A stretch of 64,000 nucleotides of DNA, from positions 558,001-622,000 of the forward strand of contig NW_027526501.1 of assembly GCF_052857255.1 (NCBI RefSeq), read 5' to 3'. This document shows, one piece after another, positions 51,005 through 64,000 of the stretch (position 1 is its first letter; the number at the start of each line of letters is the position of its first letter). A program made the position numbers and the translations under genes. The DNA comes from Amblyomma americanum. Its lineage: Eukaryota; Arthropoda; Arachnida; Ixodida; Ixodidae. The notes beneath the pieces are model-generated. The model was not told where the DNA came from and ran no database searches. It saw only the letters and a program-made list of their open reading frames with translations.

Positions 51005-51262
51005 TCAAAACTTTTTGTCTTATAACAGCGCGAAAAGAATGTATTCGTGCTTAATACAACGAAACAAGCTGTTTTAGACCAAAACGAGCTAGATCTGAAC
51101 ACATCGGTTTTACAAGTGTCCATGTGATACGCGTCAAAACTTTTTGTCTTATAACAGCGCGAAAAGAATGTATTCGTGCTTAATACAACGAAACAAGCTG
51201 TTTTAGACCAAAACGAGCTAGATCTGAACACATCGGTTTTACAAGTGTCCATGTGATACGCG
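51005..51262 (+). repeat. Perfect tandem duplication of one 129-bp monomer
   Basis: 51,005-51,133 and 51,134-51,262 appear identical base for base. It lies within 450 bp of the retrotransposon. The next monomer carries a CAAAAA-type insertion near 51,320. Confidence 0.88.
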
Positions 51263-51387
51263 TCAAAACTTTTTCTAATAACTGCGCGAAAAGCATGTAT
51301 TCGTGCTTAATACAACGAAACAAAAACAAGCTGTTTTACACCAAAACGAGCTAGATATGAACACGTCGGTTTTACGAGTGACCGTGC

Positions 51388-53070
51388 GATACGCGTCAAA
51401 ACTTTTTTTATAACTGCGCGGAAACCATGTATTCGTGCTTAATACAACGAAACAAGCTGTTTTAAACCAAAACGAGCTAGATCTGAACACATCGGTTTTA
51501 CAAGTGTCCCTGTGATACGCGTCAAAAATTTTTCTCTCATAACTGCGCGGAAAGGATGTATTCGTGATTAAAACAAAGAAAAAAGCTGTTTTAGACCAAA
51601 ACGAGCTAAATCTGAACATCGGTTTACAAGTGTCAGTGTGATACGCGTCAAAACGTTTTCTCATAACTGCGCGAAAACCATGTATTTTTGCTTAATACAA
51701 CGAAACAAGCTGTTGTGTACCGAAACGAGCTAAATATGAACACATCGGTTTTACAAGCGTCCGTGTGATACGCGTCAATATTTTTTCTCTCATAACTGCA
51801 CGAAAAGCATGTATTCGTGCTTAATACATCGAAACAAGCTGTTTTAGACCGAAACCAGCTAAATCTGAACACATCGGTTTTACAAGTGTAGAGTGATACA
51901 CGTCAAAACTTTTTCTCATAACTGCGCGAAAAGCATGTATTCGTGCTTAATACAACGAAACAAGCTGTTTTAGACCGAAAAGAGCTAAATCTGAAAACAT
52001 CGGTTTTACAAGTGTCCATGTGATACGCGTCAAAACGTTTTCTCATAACTGCGCGAAAAGCATTTATTCGTGCTTAATACAACGAAACAAGCTGTTTTAC
52101 ACCAAAACGAGCTCGATATGAACACATCGGTTTTACAAGTGACCGTGTGATAAGCGTCAAAACTTTTTCTCTCATAACTGCGCGAAAAGCATGTATTCGT
52201 GCTTAATACAACGAAACAAGCTGTTTTAGACCAAACGGATCTAGATATGAACACATCGGTTTTACAAGTGTCCCTGTGATACGCGTCAAAACTTTTTCTC
52301 TTATAACTGCGCGAAAAGCATGTATTCGTGCTTAAAACAACGACACAAGCTGTTTCAGACCGAAACAAGCTAAATCTGAACATCGGTTTACAAGTGTCAG
52401 TGTGATACGCGTCAAAACGTTTTCTCATAACTGCGCGGAAAGCATGTATTCGTGCTTAATAGAACGAAACAAGCTGTTTTAAACCGAAACGAGCTAAATC
52501 TGAACACGTCGGTTTTACAAGTGTCCGTGTGATACGCGTCAATATTTTTTCTCTCATAACTGCGCGAAAAGCATGTATTCGTGCCTAAAAGAACGAAACA
52601 AGCTGTTTTAGACCGAAACGAGTTAAATCTGAACGCATCGGTTTTGCAAGTGTTCATGTGATACGCGTCAAAACTTTTTTTCATAACTGCGCGAAAAGCA
52701 TGTATTTGTGCTTATTACAACGAAACAAGCTGTTTTAGACCAAAACGAGCTAGATCTGAACACATCGGTTTTACAAGTGCCCGTGTGATACGCGTCAAAA
52801 CTTTTTTTCATAACTGCGCGGAAACCATGTATTCTTGCTTAATACAACGAAACAAGCTGTTTTAAACCAAAACGAGCTAGATCTGAACACATCGGTTTTA
52901 CAAGTGTCCCTGTGATACGCGTCAAAACTTTTTCTCTCATAACTGCGCGGAAAGGATGTATTCGTGATTAAAACAAAGAAAAAAGCTGTTTTAGACCAAA
53001 ACGAGCTAAATCTGAACATCGGTTTACAAGTGTCAGTGTGATACGCGTCAAAACGTTTTCTCATAACTGC
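51388..53070 (+). repeat. Higher-order duplicon G, copy 1
   Basis: Matches 54,182-55,864 at a shift of 2,794 bp (22 monomers), with anchors 51,388/54,182, 52,030/54,824 and 52,795/55,589. It ends at 53,071, where this copy jumps from one subtype to another inside CTCATAACTGC. The intermediate text kept in copy 2 is lost. Confidence 0.85.
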
Positions 53071-54181
53071 ACGAAAAGCATGTATTCGTGCTTAATACAT
53101 CGAAACAAACTGTTTTAGACCGAAACCAGCTAAATCTGAACACATCGGTTTTACAAGTGTCCAGTGATACACGTCAAAACTTTTTCTCATAACTGCGCGA
53201 AAAGCATGTATTCGTGCTTAATACAACGAAACAAGCTGTTTTAGACCAAACGGATCTAGATATGAAGACATCGGTTTTACAAGTGTCCCTGTGATACGCG
53301 TCAAAACTTTTTCTCTTATAACTGCGCGAAAAGCATGTATTCGTGCTTAAAACAACGACAAAAGCTGTTCCAGACCGAAACAAGCTAAATCTGAACATCG
53401 GTTTACAAGTGTCAGTGTGATACGCCTCAAAACGTTTTCTCATAACTGTGCGGAAAGCATGTATTCGTGCTTAATAGAACGAAACAAGCTGTTTTAGACC
53501 GAAACGAGCTAAATCTGAACACATCGGTTTTACAAGTGTCCGTGTGATACGCGTCAATATTTTTTCTCTCATAACTGCGCGAAAAGCATGTATTCGTGCC
53601 AAAAACGACGAAACAAGTTGTTTTAGACCGAACGAGTTAAATCTGAACACATCGGTTTTACAAGTGTCCATGTGATACGCGTCAAAACTTTTTGTCTTAT
53701 AACAGCGCGAAAAGAATGTATTCGTGCTTAATACAACGAAACAAGCTGTTTTAGACCAAAACGAGCTAGATCTGAACACATCGGTTTTAAGTGTTCGTGT
53801 GATACGCGTCAAACCTTTTCCTCTCATAACTGCGCGAAAAGCATGTATTCGTGCTTAATACAACGAAACAAGCTGTTATACACCAAAACGAGCTATATAT
53901 GAACACATCGGTTTTACAAGTGACCGTGTGATACTCGTCAAAACTTTTCCTCTCATAACTGCGCGAAAAGCATGTATTCGTGCTTAATACGAGACAAGCT
54001 GTTTTAGATCGAAACGAGCTTGATCTAACAGATCGGTTTTGCAAGTGTTCATGTGATACGCGTCAAAACTTTTTTTCATAACTGCGCGAAAAGCATGTAT
54101 TTGTGCTTAATACAACGAAACAAGCTGTTTTAGACCAAAACGAGCTAGATCTGAACGCATCGGTTTTACAAGTGTCCGTGT

Positions 54182-55864
54182 GATACGCGTCAAAACTTTT
54201 TTTATAACTGCGCGGAAACCATGTATTCGTGCTTAATACAACGAAACAAGCTGTTTTAAACCAAAACGAGCTAGATCTGAACACATCGGTTTTACAAGTG
54301 TCCCTGTGATACGCGTCAAAAATTTTTCTCTCATAACTGCGCGGAAAGGATGTATTCGTGATTAAAACAAAGAAAAAAGCTGTTTTAGACCAAAACGAGC
54401 TAAATCTGAACATCGGTTTACAAGTGTCAGTGTGATACGCGTCAAAACGTTTTCTCATAACTGCGCGAAAACCATGTATTTTTGCTTAATACAACGAAAC
54501 AAGCTGTTGTATACCGAAACGAGCTAAATATGAACACATCGGTTTTACAAGCGTCCGCGTGATACGCGTCAATATTTTTTCTCTCATAACTGCACGAAAA
54601 GCATGTATTCGTGCTTAATACATCGAAACAAGCTGTTTTAGACCGAAACCAGCTAAATCTGAACACATCGGTTTTACAAGTGTAGAGTGATACACGTCAA
54701 AACTTTTTCTCATAACTGCGCGAAAAGCATGTATTCGTGCTTAATACAACGAAACAAGCTGTTTTAGACCGAAAAGAGCTAAATCTGAAAACATCGGTTT
54801 TACAAGTGTCCATGTGATACGCGTCAAAACGTTTTCTCATAACTGCGCGAAAAGCATTTATTCGTGCTTAATACAACGAAACAAGCTGTTTTACACCAAA
54901 ACGAGCTCGATATGAACATATCGGTTTTACAAGTGACCGTGTGATACGCGTCAAAACTTTTTCTCTCATAACTGCGCGAAAAGCATGTATTCGTGCTTAA
55001 TACAACGAAACAAGCTGTTTTAGACCAAACGGATCTAGATATGAACACATCGGTTTTACAAGTGTCCCTGTGATACGCGTCAAAACTTTTTCTGTTATAA
55101 CTGCGCGAAAAGCATGTATTCGTGCTTAAAACAACGACACAAGCTGTTTCAGACCGAAACAAGCTAAATCTGAACATCGGTTTACAAGTGTCAGTGTGAT
55201 ACGCGTCAAAACGTTTTCTCATAACTGCGCGGAAAGCATGTATTCGTGCTTAATAGAACGAAACAAGCTGTTTTAAACCGAAACGAGCTAAATCTGAACA
55301 CATCGGTTTTACAAGTGTCCGTGTGATACGCGTCAATATTTTTTCTCTCATAACTGCGCGAAAAGCATGTATTCGTGCCTAAAACAACGAAACAAGCTGT
55401 TTTAGACCGAAACGAGTTAAATCTGAACACATCGGTTTTGCAAGTGTTCATGTGATACGCGTCAAAACTTTTTTTCATAACTGCGCGAAAAGCATGTATT
55501 TGTGCTTATTACAACGAAACAAGCTGTTTTAGACCAAAACGAGCTAGATCTGAACACATCGGTTTTACAAGTGCCCGTGTGATACGCGTCAAAACTTTTT
55601 TTCATAACTGCGCGGAAACCATGTATTCTTGCTTAATACAACGAAACAAGCTGTTTTAAACCAAAACGAGCTAGATCTGAACACATCGGTTTTACAAGTG
55701 TCCCTGTGATACGCGTCAAAACTTTTTCTCTCATAACTGCGCGGAAAGGATGTATTCGTGATTAAAACAAAGAAAAAAGCTGTTTTAGACCAAAACGAGC
55801 TAAATCTGAACATCGGTTTACAAGTGTCAGTGTGATACGCGTCAAAACGTTTTCTCATAACTGC
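54182..55864 (+). repeat. Higher-order duplicon G, copy 2
   Basis: Second copy of 51,388-53,070. It contains the uninterrupted equivalent of the retrotransposon target at 54,511-54,514. Confidence 0.85.
54511..54514. other. Paralogous empty insertion site (ATAC)
   Basis: 45,317-45,768 matches 54,063-54,514 at a shift of 8,746 bp. At the matching place the satellite reads TGTATACCGAAACGAGC without interruption. Subtracting the element and one ATAC leaves 3,692 bp, about 29 monomers, so the array register is kept. Confidence 0.88.
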
Positions 55865-57369
55865 GCGAAAAGCATGTATTTGTGCTTAATACAACGAAAC
55901 AAGCTGTTGTATACCGAAACGAGCTAAATATGAACACATCGGGTTTACAAGCGTCCATGTGATACGCGTCAATATTTTTTCTCTCATAACTGCACGAAAA
56001 GCATGTATTCGTGCTTAATACATCGAAACAAACTGTTTTAGACCGAAACCAGCTAAATCTGAACACATCGGTTTTACAAGTGTCCAGTGATACACGTCAA
56101 AACTTTTTCTCATAACTGCGCGAAAAGCATGTATTCGTGCTTAATACAACGAAACAAGCTGTTTTAGACCGAAAAGAGCTAAATCTGAAAACATCGGTTT
56201 TACAAGTGTCCATGTGATACGCGTCAAAACGTTTTCTCATAACTGCGCGAAAAGCATTTATTCGTGCTTAATACAACGAAACAAGCTGTTTTACACCAAA
56301 ACGAGCTCGATATGAACACATCGGTTTTACAAGTGACCGTTTGATACGCGTCAAAACTTTTTCTCTCATAACTGCGCGAAAAGCATGTATTCGTGCTTAA
56401 TACAACGAAACAAGCTGTTTTAGACCAAACGGATCTAGATATGAACACATCGGTTTTACAAGTGTCCCTGTGATACGCGTCAAAACTTTTTCTCTTATAA
56501 CTGCGCGAAAAGCATGTATTCGTGCTTAAAACAACGACACAATCTGTTTCAGACCGAAACAAGCTAAATCTGAACATCGGTTTACACGTGTCAGTGTGAT
56601 ACGCGTCAAAACGTTTTCTCATAACTGCGCGAAAAGCATGTATTTGTGCTTAATACAACGAAACAAGCTGTTGTATACCGAAACGAGCTAAATATGAACA
56701 CATCGGTTTTACAAGCGTCCGTGTGATACGCGTCAATATTTTTTCTCTCATAACTGCACGAAAAGCATGTATTCGTGCTTAATACATCGAAACAAGCTGT
56801 TTTAGACCGAAACCAGCTAAATCTGAACACATCGGTTTTACAAGTGTCCAGTGATACGCGTCAAAACTTTTTCTCATAACTGCGCGAAAAGCATGTATTC
56901 GTGCTTAATACAACGAAACAAGCTGTTTTAGACCGAAAAGAGCTAAATCTGAAAACATCGGTTTTACAAGTGTCCATGTGATACGCGTAAAAACTTTTTC
57001 TCATAACTGCGCGAAAAGCATTTATTCGTGCTTAATACAACGAAACAAGCTGTTTTACACCAAAACGAGCTCGATATGAACACATCGGTTTTACAAGTGA
57101 CCGTGTGATACGCGTCAAAACTTTTTCTCTCATAACTGCGCGAAAAGCATGTATTCGTGCTTAATACAACGAAACAAGCTGTTTTAGACCAAACGGATCT
57201 AGATATGAAGACATCGGTTTTACAAGTGTCCCTGTGATACGCGTCAAAACTTTTTCTCTTATAACTGCGCGAAAAGCATGTATTCGTGCTTAAAACAACG
57301 ACACAAGCTGTTCCAGACCAAAACAAGCTAAATCTGAACATCGTTTTACAAGTGTCAGTGTGATACGCG

Positions 57370-59669
57370 TCAAAACGTTTTCTCATAACTGTGCGGAAAG
57401 CATGTATTCGTGCTTAATAGAACGAAACAAGCTGTTTTAGACCGAAACGAGCTAAATCTGAACACATCGGTTTTACAAGTGTCCGTGTGATACGCGTCAA
57501 TATTTTTTCTCTCATAACTGCGCGAAAAGCATGTATTCGTGCCAAAAACGACGAAACAAGTTGTTTTAGACCGAAACGAGGTAAATCTGAACACATCGGT
57601 TTTACAAGTGTCCATGTGATACGCGTCAAAACTTTTTGTCCTATAACAGCGCGAAAAGAATTAATTCGTGCTTAATACAACGAAACAAGCTGTTTTAGAC
57701 CAAAACGAGCTAGATCTGAACACATCGGTTTTAAGTGTTCGTGTGATACGCGTCAATCCTTTTCCTCTCATAACTGCGCAAAAAGCATGTATTCGTGCTT
57801 AATACAACGAAACAAGCTGTTTTAGACCGAAACGAGCTAAATCTGAACAATCGGTTTTACAAGTGTTCCTGTGATACGCGTCAAAACTTTTTCTCTCATA
57901 ACTGCGCGGAAAGGACGTATTCGTGATTAAAGCAAAGAATCAACCTGGTTTAGACCGAAACGAGCTAAATCTGAACATCTGTTTAAAAGTGTCAGTGTGA
58001 TACGCGTCAAAACGTTTTCACATAACTGCGCGAAAAGCATGTATTTGTGCTTAATACAACAAAACAAGCTGTTTTAGACCGAAACGAGCTAAATGTGAAC
58101 ACATCGGTTTTACAAGCGTCCGTGTGATACGCGTCAATGTTTTTTCTCTCATAACTGCACGAAAAGTATGTATTCGTGCTTAATACAACGAAACAAGCTG
58201 TTTTACACCAAAACGAGCTAGATATGAACACATCGGTTTTACAAGTGACCGTGTGATACTCGTCAAAACTTTTCCTCTCATAACTGCGCGAAAAGCATGT
58301 ATTCGTGCTTAATACAACGAGACAAGCTGTTTTAGATCGAAACGAGCTTGATCTAACAGATCGGTTTTGCAAGTGTTCATGTGATACGCGTCAAAACTTT
58401 TTTTCATAACTGCGCGAAAAGCATGTATTTGTGCTTAATACAACGAAACAAGCTGTTTTAGACCAAAACGAGCTAGATCGGAACACATCGGTTTTACAAG
58501 TGTCCGTGTGATACGCGTCAAAACTTTTTTTCATAACTGCGCGGAAACCATGTATTCGTGCTTAATACAACGAAACAAGCTGTTTTACACCGAAAAGAGC
58601 TAAATCTGAACACATCGGTTATACGTGTCCCTGTGATACGCGTCAAAACTTTTTCTCTTAAAACTGCGCGCAAAGCATGTATCGTGCTTAATACAACGAA
58701 ACAAGCTGTTTTAGACCGAAACGAGCTAAATGTGAACACATCGGTTTTACAAGCGTCCGTGTGATACGCGTCAATGTTTTTTCTCTCATAACTGCACGAA
58801 AGGTATGTATTCGTGCTTAATACAACGAAACAAGCTGTTTTACACCAAAACGAGCTAGATATGAACACATCGGTTTTACAAGTGACCGTGTGATACTCGT
58901 CAAAACTTTTCCTCTCATAACTGCGCGAAAAGCATGTATTCGTGCTTAATACAACGAGACAAGCTGTTTTAGATCGAAACGAGCTTGATCTAACAGATCG
59001 GTTTTGCACGTGTTCATGTGATACGCGTCAAAACTTTTTTACATAACTGCGCGAAAAGCATGTATTCGTGCTTAATACAACGAAACAAGCTGTTTTAAAC
59101 CAAAACGAGCTAGATCTGAACACATCGGTTTTACAAGTGTCCCTGTGATACGCGTCAAAACTTTTTCTCTCATAACTGCGCGGAAAGGATGTATTCGTGA
59201 TTTAAACAAAGAAAAAAGCTGTTTTAGACCAAAACGAGCTAAATCTGAACATCGGTTTACAAGTGTCAGTGTGATACGCGTCAAAACGTTTTCTCATAAC
59301 TGCGCGAAAAGCATGTATTTGTGCTTAATACAACGAAACAAGCTGTTGTATACCGAAACGAGCTAAATATAAACACATCGGTTTTACAAGCGTCCGTGTG
59401 ATACGCGTCAATATTTTTTCTCTCATAACAGCACGAAAAGCATGTATTCGTGCTTAATACATCGAAACAAGCTGTTTTAGACCGAAACCAGCTAAATCTG
59501 AACACATCGGTTTTACAAGTGTCCAGTGATACGCGTCAAAACTTTTTCTCATAACTGCGCGAAAAGCATGTATTCGTGCTTAATACAACGAAACAAGCTG
59601 TTTTAGACCGAAAAGAGCTAAATCTGAAAACATCGGTTTTACAAGTGTCCATATGATACGCGTCAAAAC
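57370..59669 (+). repeat. Higher-order duplicon H, copy 1 (4,331-bp shift)
   Basis: Matches 61,701-64,000 at a shift of 4,331 bp (34 monomers). Shared private variants include GATTAAAGCAAAGAATCAACC, CTAAATATAAACAC and CCATATGATACG. The exact left limit is blurred because neighbouring subtypes are alike. Confidence 0.87.
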
Positions 59670-61700
59670 TTTTTCTCATAACTGCGCGAAAAGCATTTAT
59701 TCGTGCTTAATACAACGAAACAAGCTGTTTTGCACCAAAACGAGCTCGATATGAACACATCGGTTTTACAAGTGACGGTGTGATACGCGTCAAAACTTTT
59801 TCTCTCATAACTGCGCGAAAAGCATGTATTCGTGCTTAATACAACGAAACAAGCTGTTTTAGACCAAACGGATCAGATATGAAGACATCGGTTTTACAAG
59901 TGTCCCTGTGATACGCGTCAAAACTTTTTCTCTTATAACTGCGCGAAAAGCATGTATTCGTGCTTAAAACAACGACACAAGCTGTTCCAGACCGAAACAA
60001 GCTAAATCTGAACATCGGTTTACAAGTGTCAGTGTGATACGCGTCAAAACGTTTTCTCATAACTGTGCGGAAAGCATGTATTCGTGCTTAATAGAACGAA
60101 ACAAGCTGTTTTAGACCGAAACGAGCTAAATCTGAACACATCGGTTTTACAAGTGTCCGTGTGATACGCGTCAATATTTTTTCTCTCATAACTGCGCGAA
60201 AAGCATGTATTCGTGCCAAAAACGACGAAACAAGTTGTTTTAGACCGAAACGAGTTAAATCTGAACACATCGGTTTTACAAGTGTCCATGTGATACGCGT
60301 CAAAACTTTTTGTCTTATAACAGCGCGAAAAGAATGTGTTCGTGCTTAATACAACGAAACAAGCTGTTTTAGACCAAAACGAGCTAGATCTGAACACATC
60401 GGTTTTAAGTGTTCGTGTGATACGCGTCAAACCTTTTCCTCTCATAACTGCGCGAAAAGCATGTATTCGTGCTTAATACAACGAAACAAGCTGTTTTAGA
60501 CCGAAACGAGCTAAATCTGAACAATCGGTTTTACAAGTGTTCCTGTGATACGCGTCAAAACTTTTTCTCTCATAACTGCGCGGAAAGGACGTATTCGTGA
60601 TTAAAACAAAGAATCAAGCTGGTTTAGACCGAAACGAGCTAAATCTGAACATCGGTTCACAAGTGTCAGTGTGATACGCGTCAAAACGTTTTCTCATAAC
60701 TGCGCGAAAAGCATTTATTTGTGCCTAATACAACGAAACAAACTGTTTTAGACCGAAACGAGCTAAATGTGAACACATCGGTTTTACAAGCGTCCGTGTG
60801 ATACGCGTCAATGTTTTTTCTCTCATAACTGCACGAAAAGTATGTATTCGTGCTTAATACAACGAAACAAGCTGTTTTACACCAAAACGAGCTAGATATG
60901 AACACATCGGTTTTACAAGCGTCCGTGTGATACGCGTCAAAACGTTTTCTCATAACTGCGCGAAAAGCATGTATTTGTGCTTTATACAACGAAACAAGCT
61001 GTTGTATGCCCAAACGAGCTAAATATGAACACATCGGTTTTACAAGCGTCCGTGTGATACGCGTCAATATTTTTTCTCTCATAACTGGACGAAAAGCATG
61101 TATTCGTGCTTAATACATCGAAACAAGCTGTTTTAGACCGAAACCAGCTAAATCTGAACAAATCGGTTTTACAAGTGTCCAGTGATACACGTCAAAACTT
61201 TTTCTCATAACTGCGCGAAAAGCATGTATTCGTGCTTAATACAACGAAACAAGCTGTTTTAGACCAAAAAGAGCTAAATCTGAAAACATCGGTTTTACAA
61301 GTGTCCATGTGATACGCGTCAAAACGTTTTCTCATAACTGCGCGAAAAGCATTTCTTCGTGCTTAATACAACGAAACAAGCTGTTTTACACCAAAACGAG
61401 CTCGATATGAACCCATCGGTTTTACAAGTGACCGTTTGATACGCGTCAAAACTTTTTCTCTCATAACTGCGCGAAAAGCATGTATTCGTGCTTAATACAA
61501 CGAAACAAGCTGTTTTAGACCAAACGGATCTAGATATGAACACATCGGTTTTACAAGTGTCCCTGTGATACGCGTCAAAACTTTTTCTCTTATAACTGCG
61601 CGAAAAGCATGTATTCGTGCTTAAAACAACGACACAAGCTGTTTCAGACCGAAACAAGCTAAATCTGAACATCGGTTTACAAGTGTCAGTGTGATACGCG

Positions 61701-64000
61701 TCAAAACGTTTTCTCATAACTGTGCGGAAAGCATGTATTCGTGCTTAATAGAACGAAACAAGCTGTTTTAGACCGAAACGAGCTAAATCTGAACACATCG
61801 GTTTTACAAGTGTCCGTGTGATACGCGTCAATATTTTTTCTCTCATAACTGCGCGAAAAGCATGTATTCGTGCCAAAAACGACGAAACAAGTTGTTTTAG
61901 ACCGAAACGAGTTAAATCTGAACACATCGGTTTTACAAGTGTCCATGTGATACGCGTCAAAACTTTTTGTCCTATAACAGCGCGAAAAGAATTAATTCGT
62001 GCTTAATACAACGAAACAAGCTGTTTTAGACCAAAACGAGCTAGATCTGAACACATCGGTTTTAAGTGTTCGTGTGATACGCGTCAATCCTTTTCCTCTC
62101 ATAACTGCGCAAAAAGCATGTATTCGTGCTTAATACAACGAAACAAGCTGTTTTAGACCGAAACGAGCTAAATCTGAACAATCGGTTTTACAAGTGTTCC
62201 TGTAATACGCGTCAAAACTTTTTCTCTCATAACTGCGCGGAAAGGACGTATTCGTGATTAAAGCAAAGAATCAACCTGGTTTAGACCGAAACGAGCTAAA
62301 TCTGAACATCTGTTTAAAAGTGTCAGTGTGATACGCGTCAAAACGTTTTCACATAACTGCGCGAAAAGCATGTATTTGTGCTTAATACAACAAAACAAGC
62401 TGTTTTAGACCGAAACGAGCTAAATGTGAACACATCGGTTTTACAAGCGTCCGTGTGATACGCGTCAATGTTTTTTCTCTCATAACTGCACGAAAAGTAT
62501 GTATTCGTGCTTAATACAACGAAACAAGCTGTTTTACACCAAAACGAGCTAGATATGAACACATCGGTTTTACAAGTGACCGTGTGATACTCGTCAAAAC
62601 TTTTCCTCTCATAACTGCGCGAAAAGCATGTATTCGTGCTTAATACAACGAGACAAGCTGTTTTAGATCGAAACGAGCTTGATCTAACAGATCGGTTTTG
62701 CAAGTGTTCATGTGATACGCGTCAAAACTTTTTTTCATAACTGCGCGAAAAGCATGTATTTGTGCTTAATACAACGAAACAAGCTGTTTTAGACCAAAAC
62801 GAGCTAGATCTGAACACATCGGTTTTACAAGTGTCCGTGTGATACGCGTCAAAACTTTTTTTCATAACTGCGCGGAAACCATGTATTCGTGCTTAATACA
62901 ACGAAACAAGCTGTTTTACACCGAAAAGAGCTAAATCTGAACACATCGGTTATACGTGTCCCTGTGATACGCGTCAAAACTTTTTCTCTTAAAACTGCGC
63001 GCAAAGCATGTATCGTGCTTAATACAACGAAACAAGCTGTTTTAGACCGAAACGAGCTAAATGTGAACACATCGGTTTTACAAGCGTCCGTGTGATACGC
63101 GTCAATGTTTTTTCTCTCATAACTGCACGAAAAGTATGTATTCGTGCTTAATACAACGAAACAAGCTGTTTTACACCAAAACGAGCTAGATATGAACACA
63201 TCGGTTTTACAAGTGACCGTGTGATACTCGTCAAAACTTTTCCTCTCATAACTGCGCGAAAAGCATGTATTCGTGCTTAATACAACGAGACAAGCTGTTT
63301 TAGATCGAAACGAGCTTGATCTAACAGATCGGTTTTGCACGTGTTCATGTGATACGCGTCAAAACTTTTTTTCATAACTGCGCGAAAAGCATGTATTCGT
63401 GCTTAATACAACGAAACAAGCTGTTTTAAACCAAAACGAGCTAGATCTGAACACATCGGTTTTACAAGTGTCCCTGTGATACGCGTCAAAACTTTTTCTC
63501 TCATAACTGCGCGGAAAGGATGTATTCGTGATTTAAACAAAGAAAAAAGCTGTTTTAGACCAAAACGAGCTAAATCTGAACATCGGTTTACAAGTGTCAG
63601 TGTGATACGCGTCAAAACGTTTTCTCATAACTGCGCGAAAAGCATGTATTTGTGCTTAATACAACGAAACAAGCTGTTGTATACCGAAACGAGCTAAATA
63701 TAAACACATCGGTTTTACAAGCGTCCGTGTGATACGCGTCAATATTTTTTCTCTCATAACAGCACGAAAAGCATGTATTCGTGCTTAATACATCGAAACA
63801 AGCTGTTTTAGACCGAAACCAGCTAAATCTGAACACATCGGTTTTACAAGTGTCCAGTGATACGCGTCAAAACTTTTTCTCATAACTGCGCGAAAAGCAT
63901 GTATTCGTGCTTAATACAACGAAACAAGCTGTTTTAGACCGAAAAGAGCTAAATCTGAAAACATCGGTTTTACAAGTGTCCATATGATACGCGTCAAAAC
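61701..64000 (+). repeat. Higher-order duplicon H, copy 2 (cut by the window end)
   Basis: Second copy of 57,370-59,669, still matching at the last base. The higher-order unit therefore extends beyond the window. Differences are few, for example TGTAATACGCG near 62,205 against TGTGATACGCG. Confidence 0.87.

Larger units (their letters stand above)
50819..64000 (+). repeat. Tandem satellite array, right part
   Basis: Continuation of the same satellite after the retrotransposon, same orientation and monomer length, running past the window end. The first monomer is the remainder of the one cut at 45,768, restored through the target duplication. Subtypes are those of the left part, in partly different order. 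The longest internal duplications have shifts of 2,794 and 4,331 bp. No non-satellite sequence is seen from 50,823 to 64,000. Confidence 0.97.

Noticed and set aside
1..64000. Telomere repeats, tRNA or rRNA genes
   Set aside because: No TTAGG-type runs, no A/B box pair and no rRNA-like conserved stretch were seen.

Overview
The window is almost entirely one tandem satellite DNA, with a single young LTR retrotransposon inserted into it. No host gene, tRNA, rRNA or CRISPR array was found. The organism is a eukaryote, most likely an arachnid and probably a hard (ixodid) tick. That rests on my recollection of the family: a fused Gag-Pol with a SAP-like N-terminus, a glutamate/lysine-rich coiled coil and a YTCQKPGHF zinc knuckle is typical of Ty3/Gypsy elements abundant in hard-tick genomes. 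It was not checked against a database.

Layout. Bases 1-45,768 and 50,819-64,000 are the same satellite array, always in the same orientation, running off both ends of the window. The monomer is about 127-130 bp (mean near 127.5; roughly 460 copies). Most copies contain the block GATACGCGTC (MluI site ACGCGT), the hairpin AAGCA-8 nt-TGCTT and two near-identical CGAAACRAGCT boxes 20 bp apart. Monomers fall into recognisable subtypes arranged in nested higher-order repeats. Shifts between matching copies are about 129, 382, 890, 1,652, 1,783, 1,915, 2,794, 2,800, 4,331, 7,910, 9,687, 11,591 and 13,375 bp, all close to whole multiples of the monomer. Bases 1 to about 18,300 are a mosaic of nearly identical duplicates. 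About 18,300-45,768 and 50,819-64,000 use overlapping subtypes in other orders, with duplicates that have diverged more.

Bases 45,769-50,818 are a 5,050-bp Ty3/Gypsy-type element on the minus strand. It has two 550-bp LTRs that differ at one base, a 4-bp target duplication (ATAC), a primer binding site, a G-rich candidate polypurine tract, and one intact 1,047-codon gag-pol frame. The frame runs through Gag, zinc knuckle, protease, reverse transcriptase and RNase H and then stops. No integrase is visible, and the 492 bp left before the 3' LTR are too short for one. An uninterrupted paralogous target site is present at 54,511-54,514.

The long open frames on the minus strand of the satellite (up to 302 codons) arise because many monomers are 129 bp, exactly 43 codons, and lack a stop in one frame. 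Monomers of 127, 128 and 130 bp break the frame, so I do not annotate them as genes. The main interest is the multi-scale satellite architecture with readable recombination junctions, and the recent, apparently integrase-less element within it.
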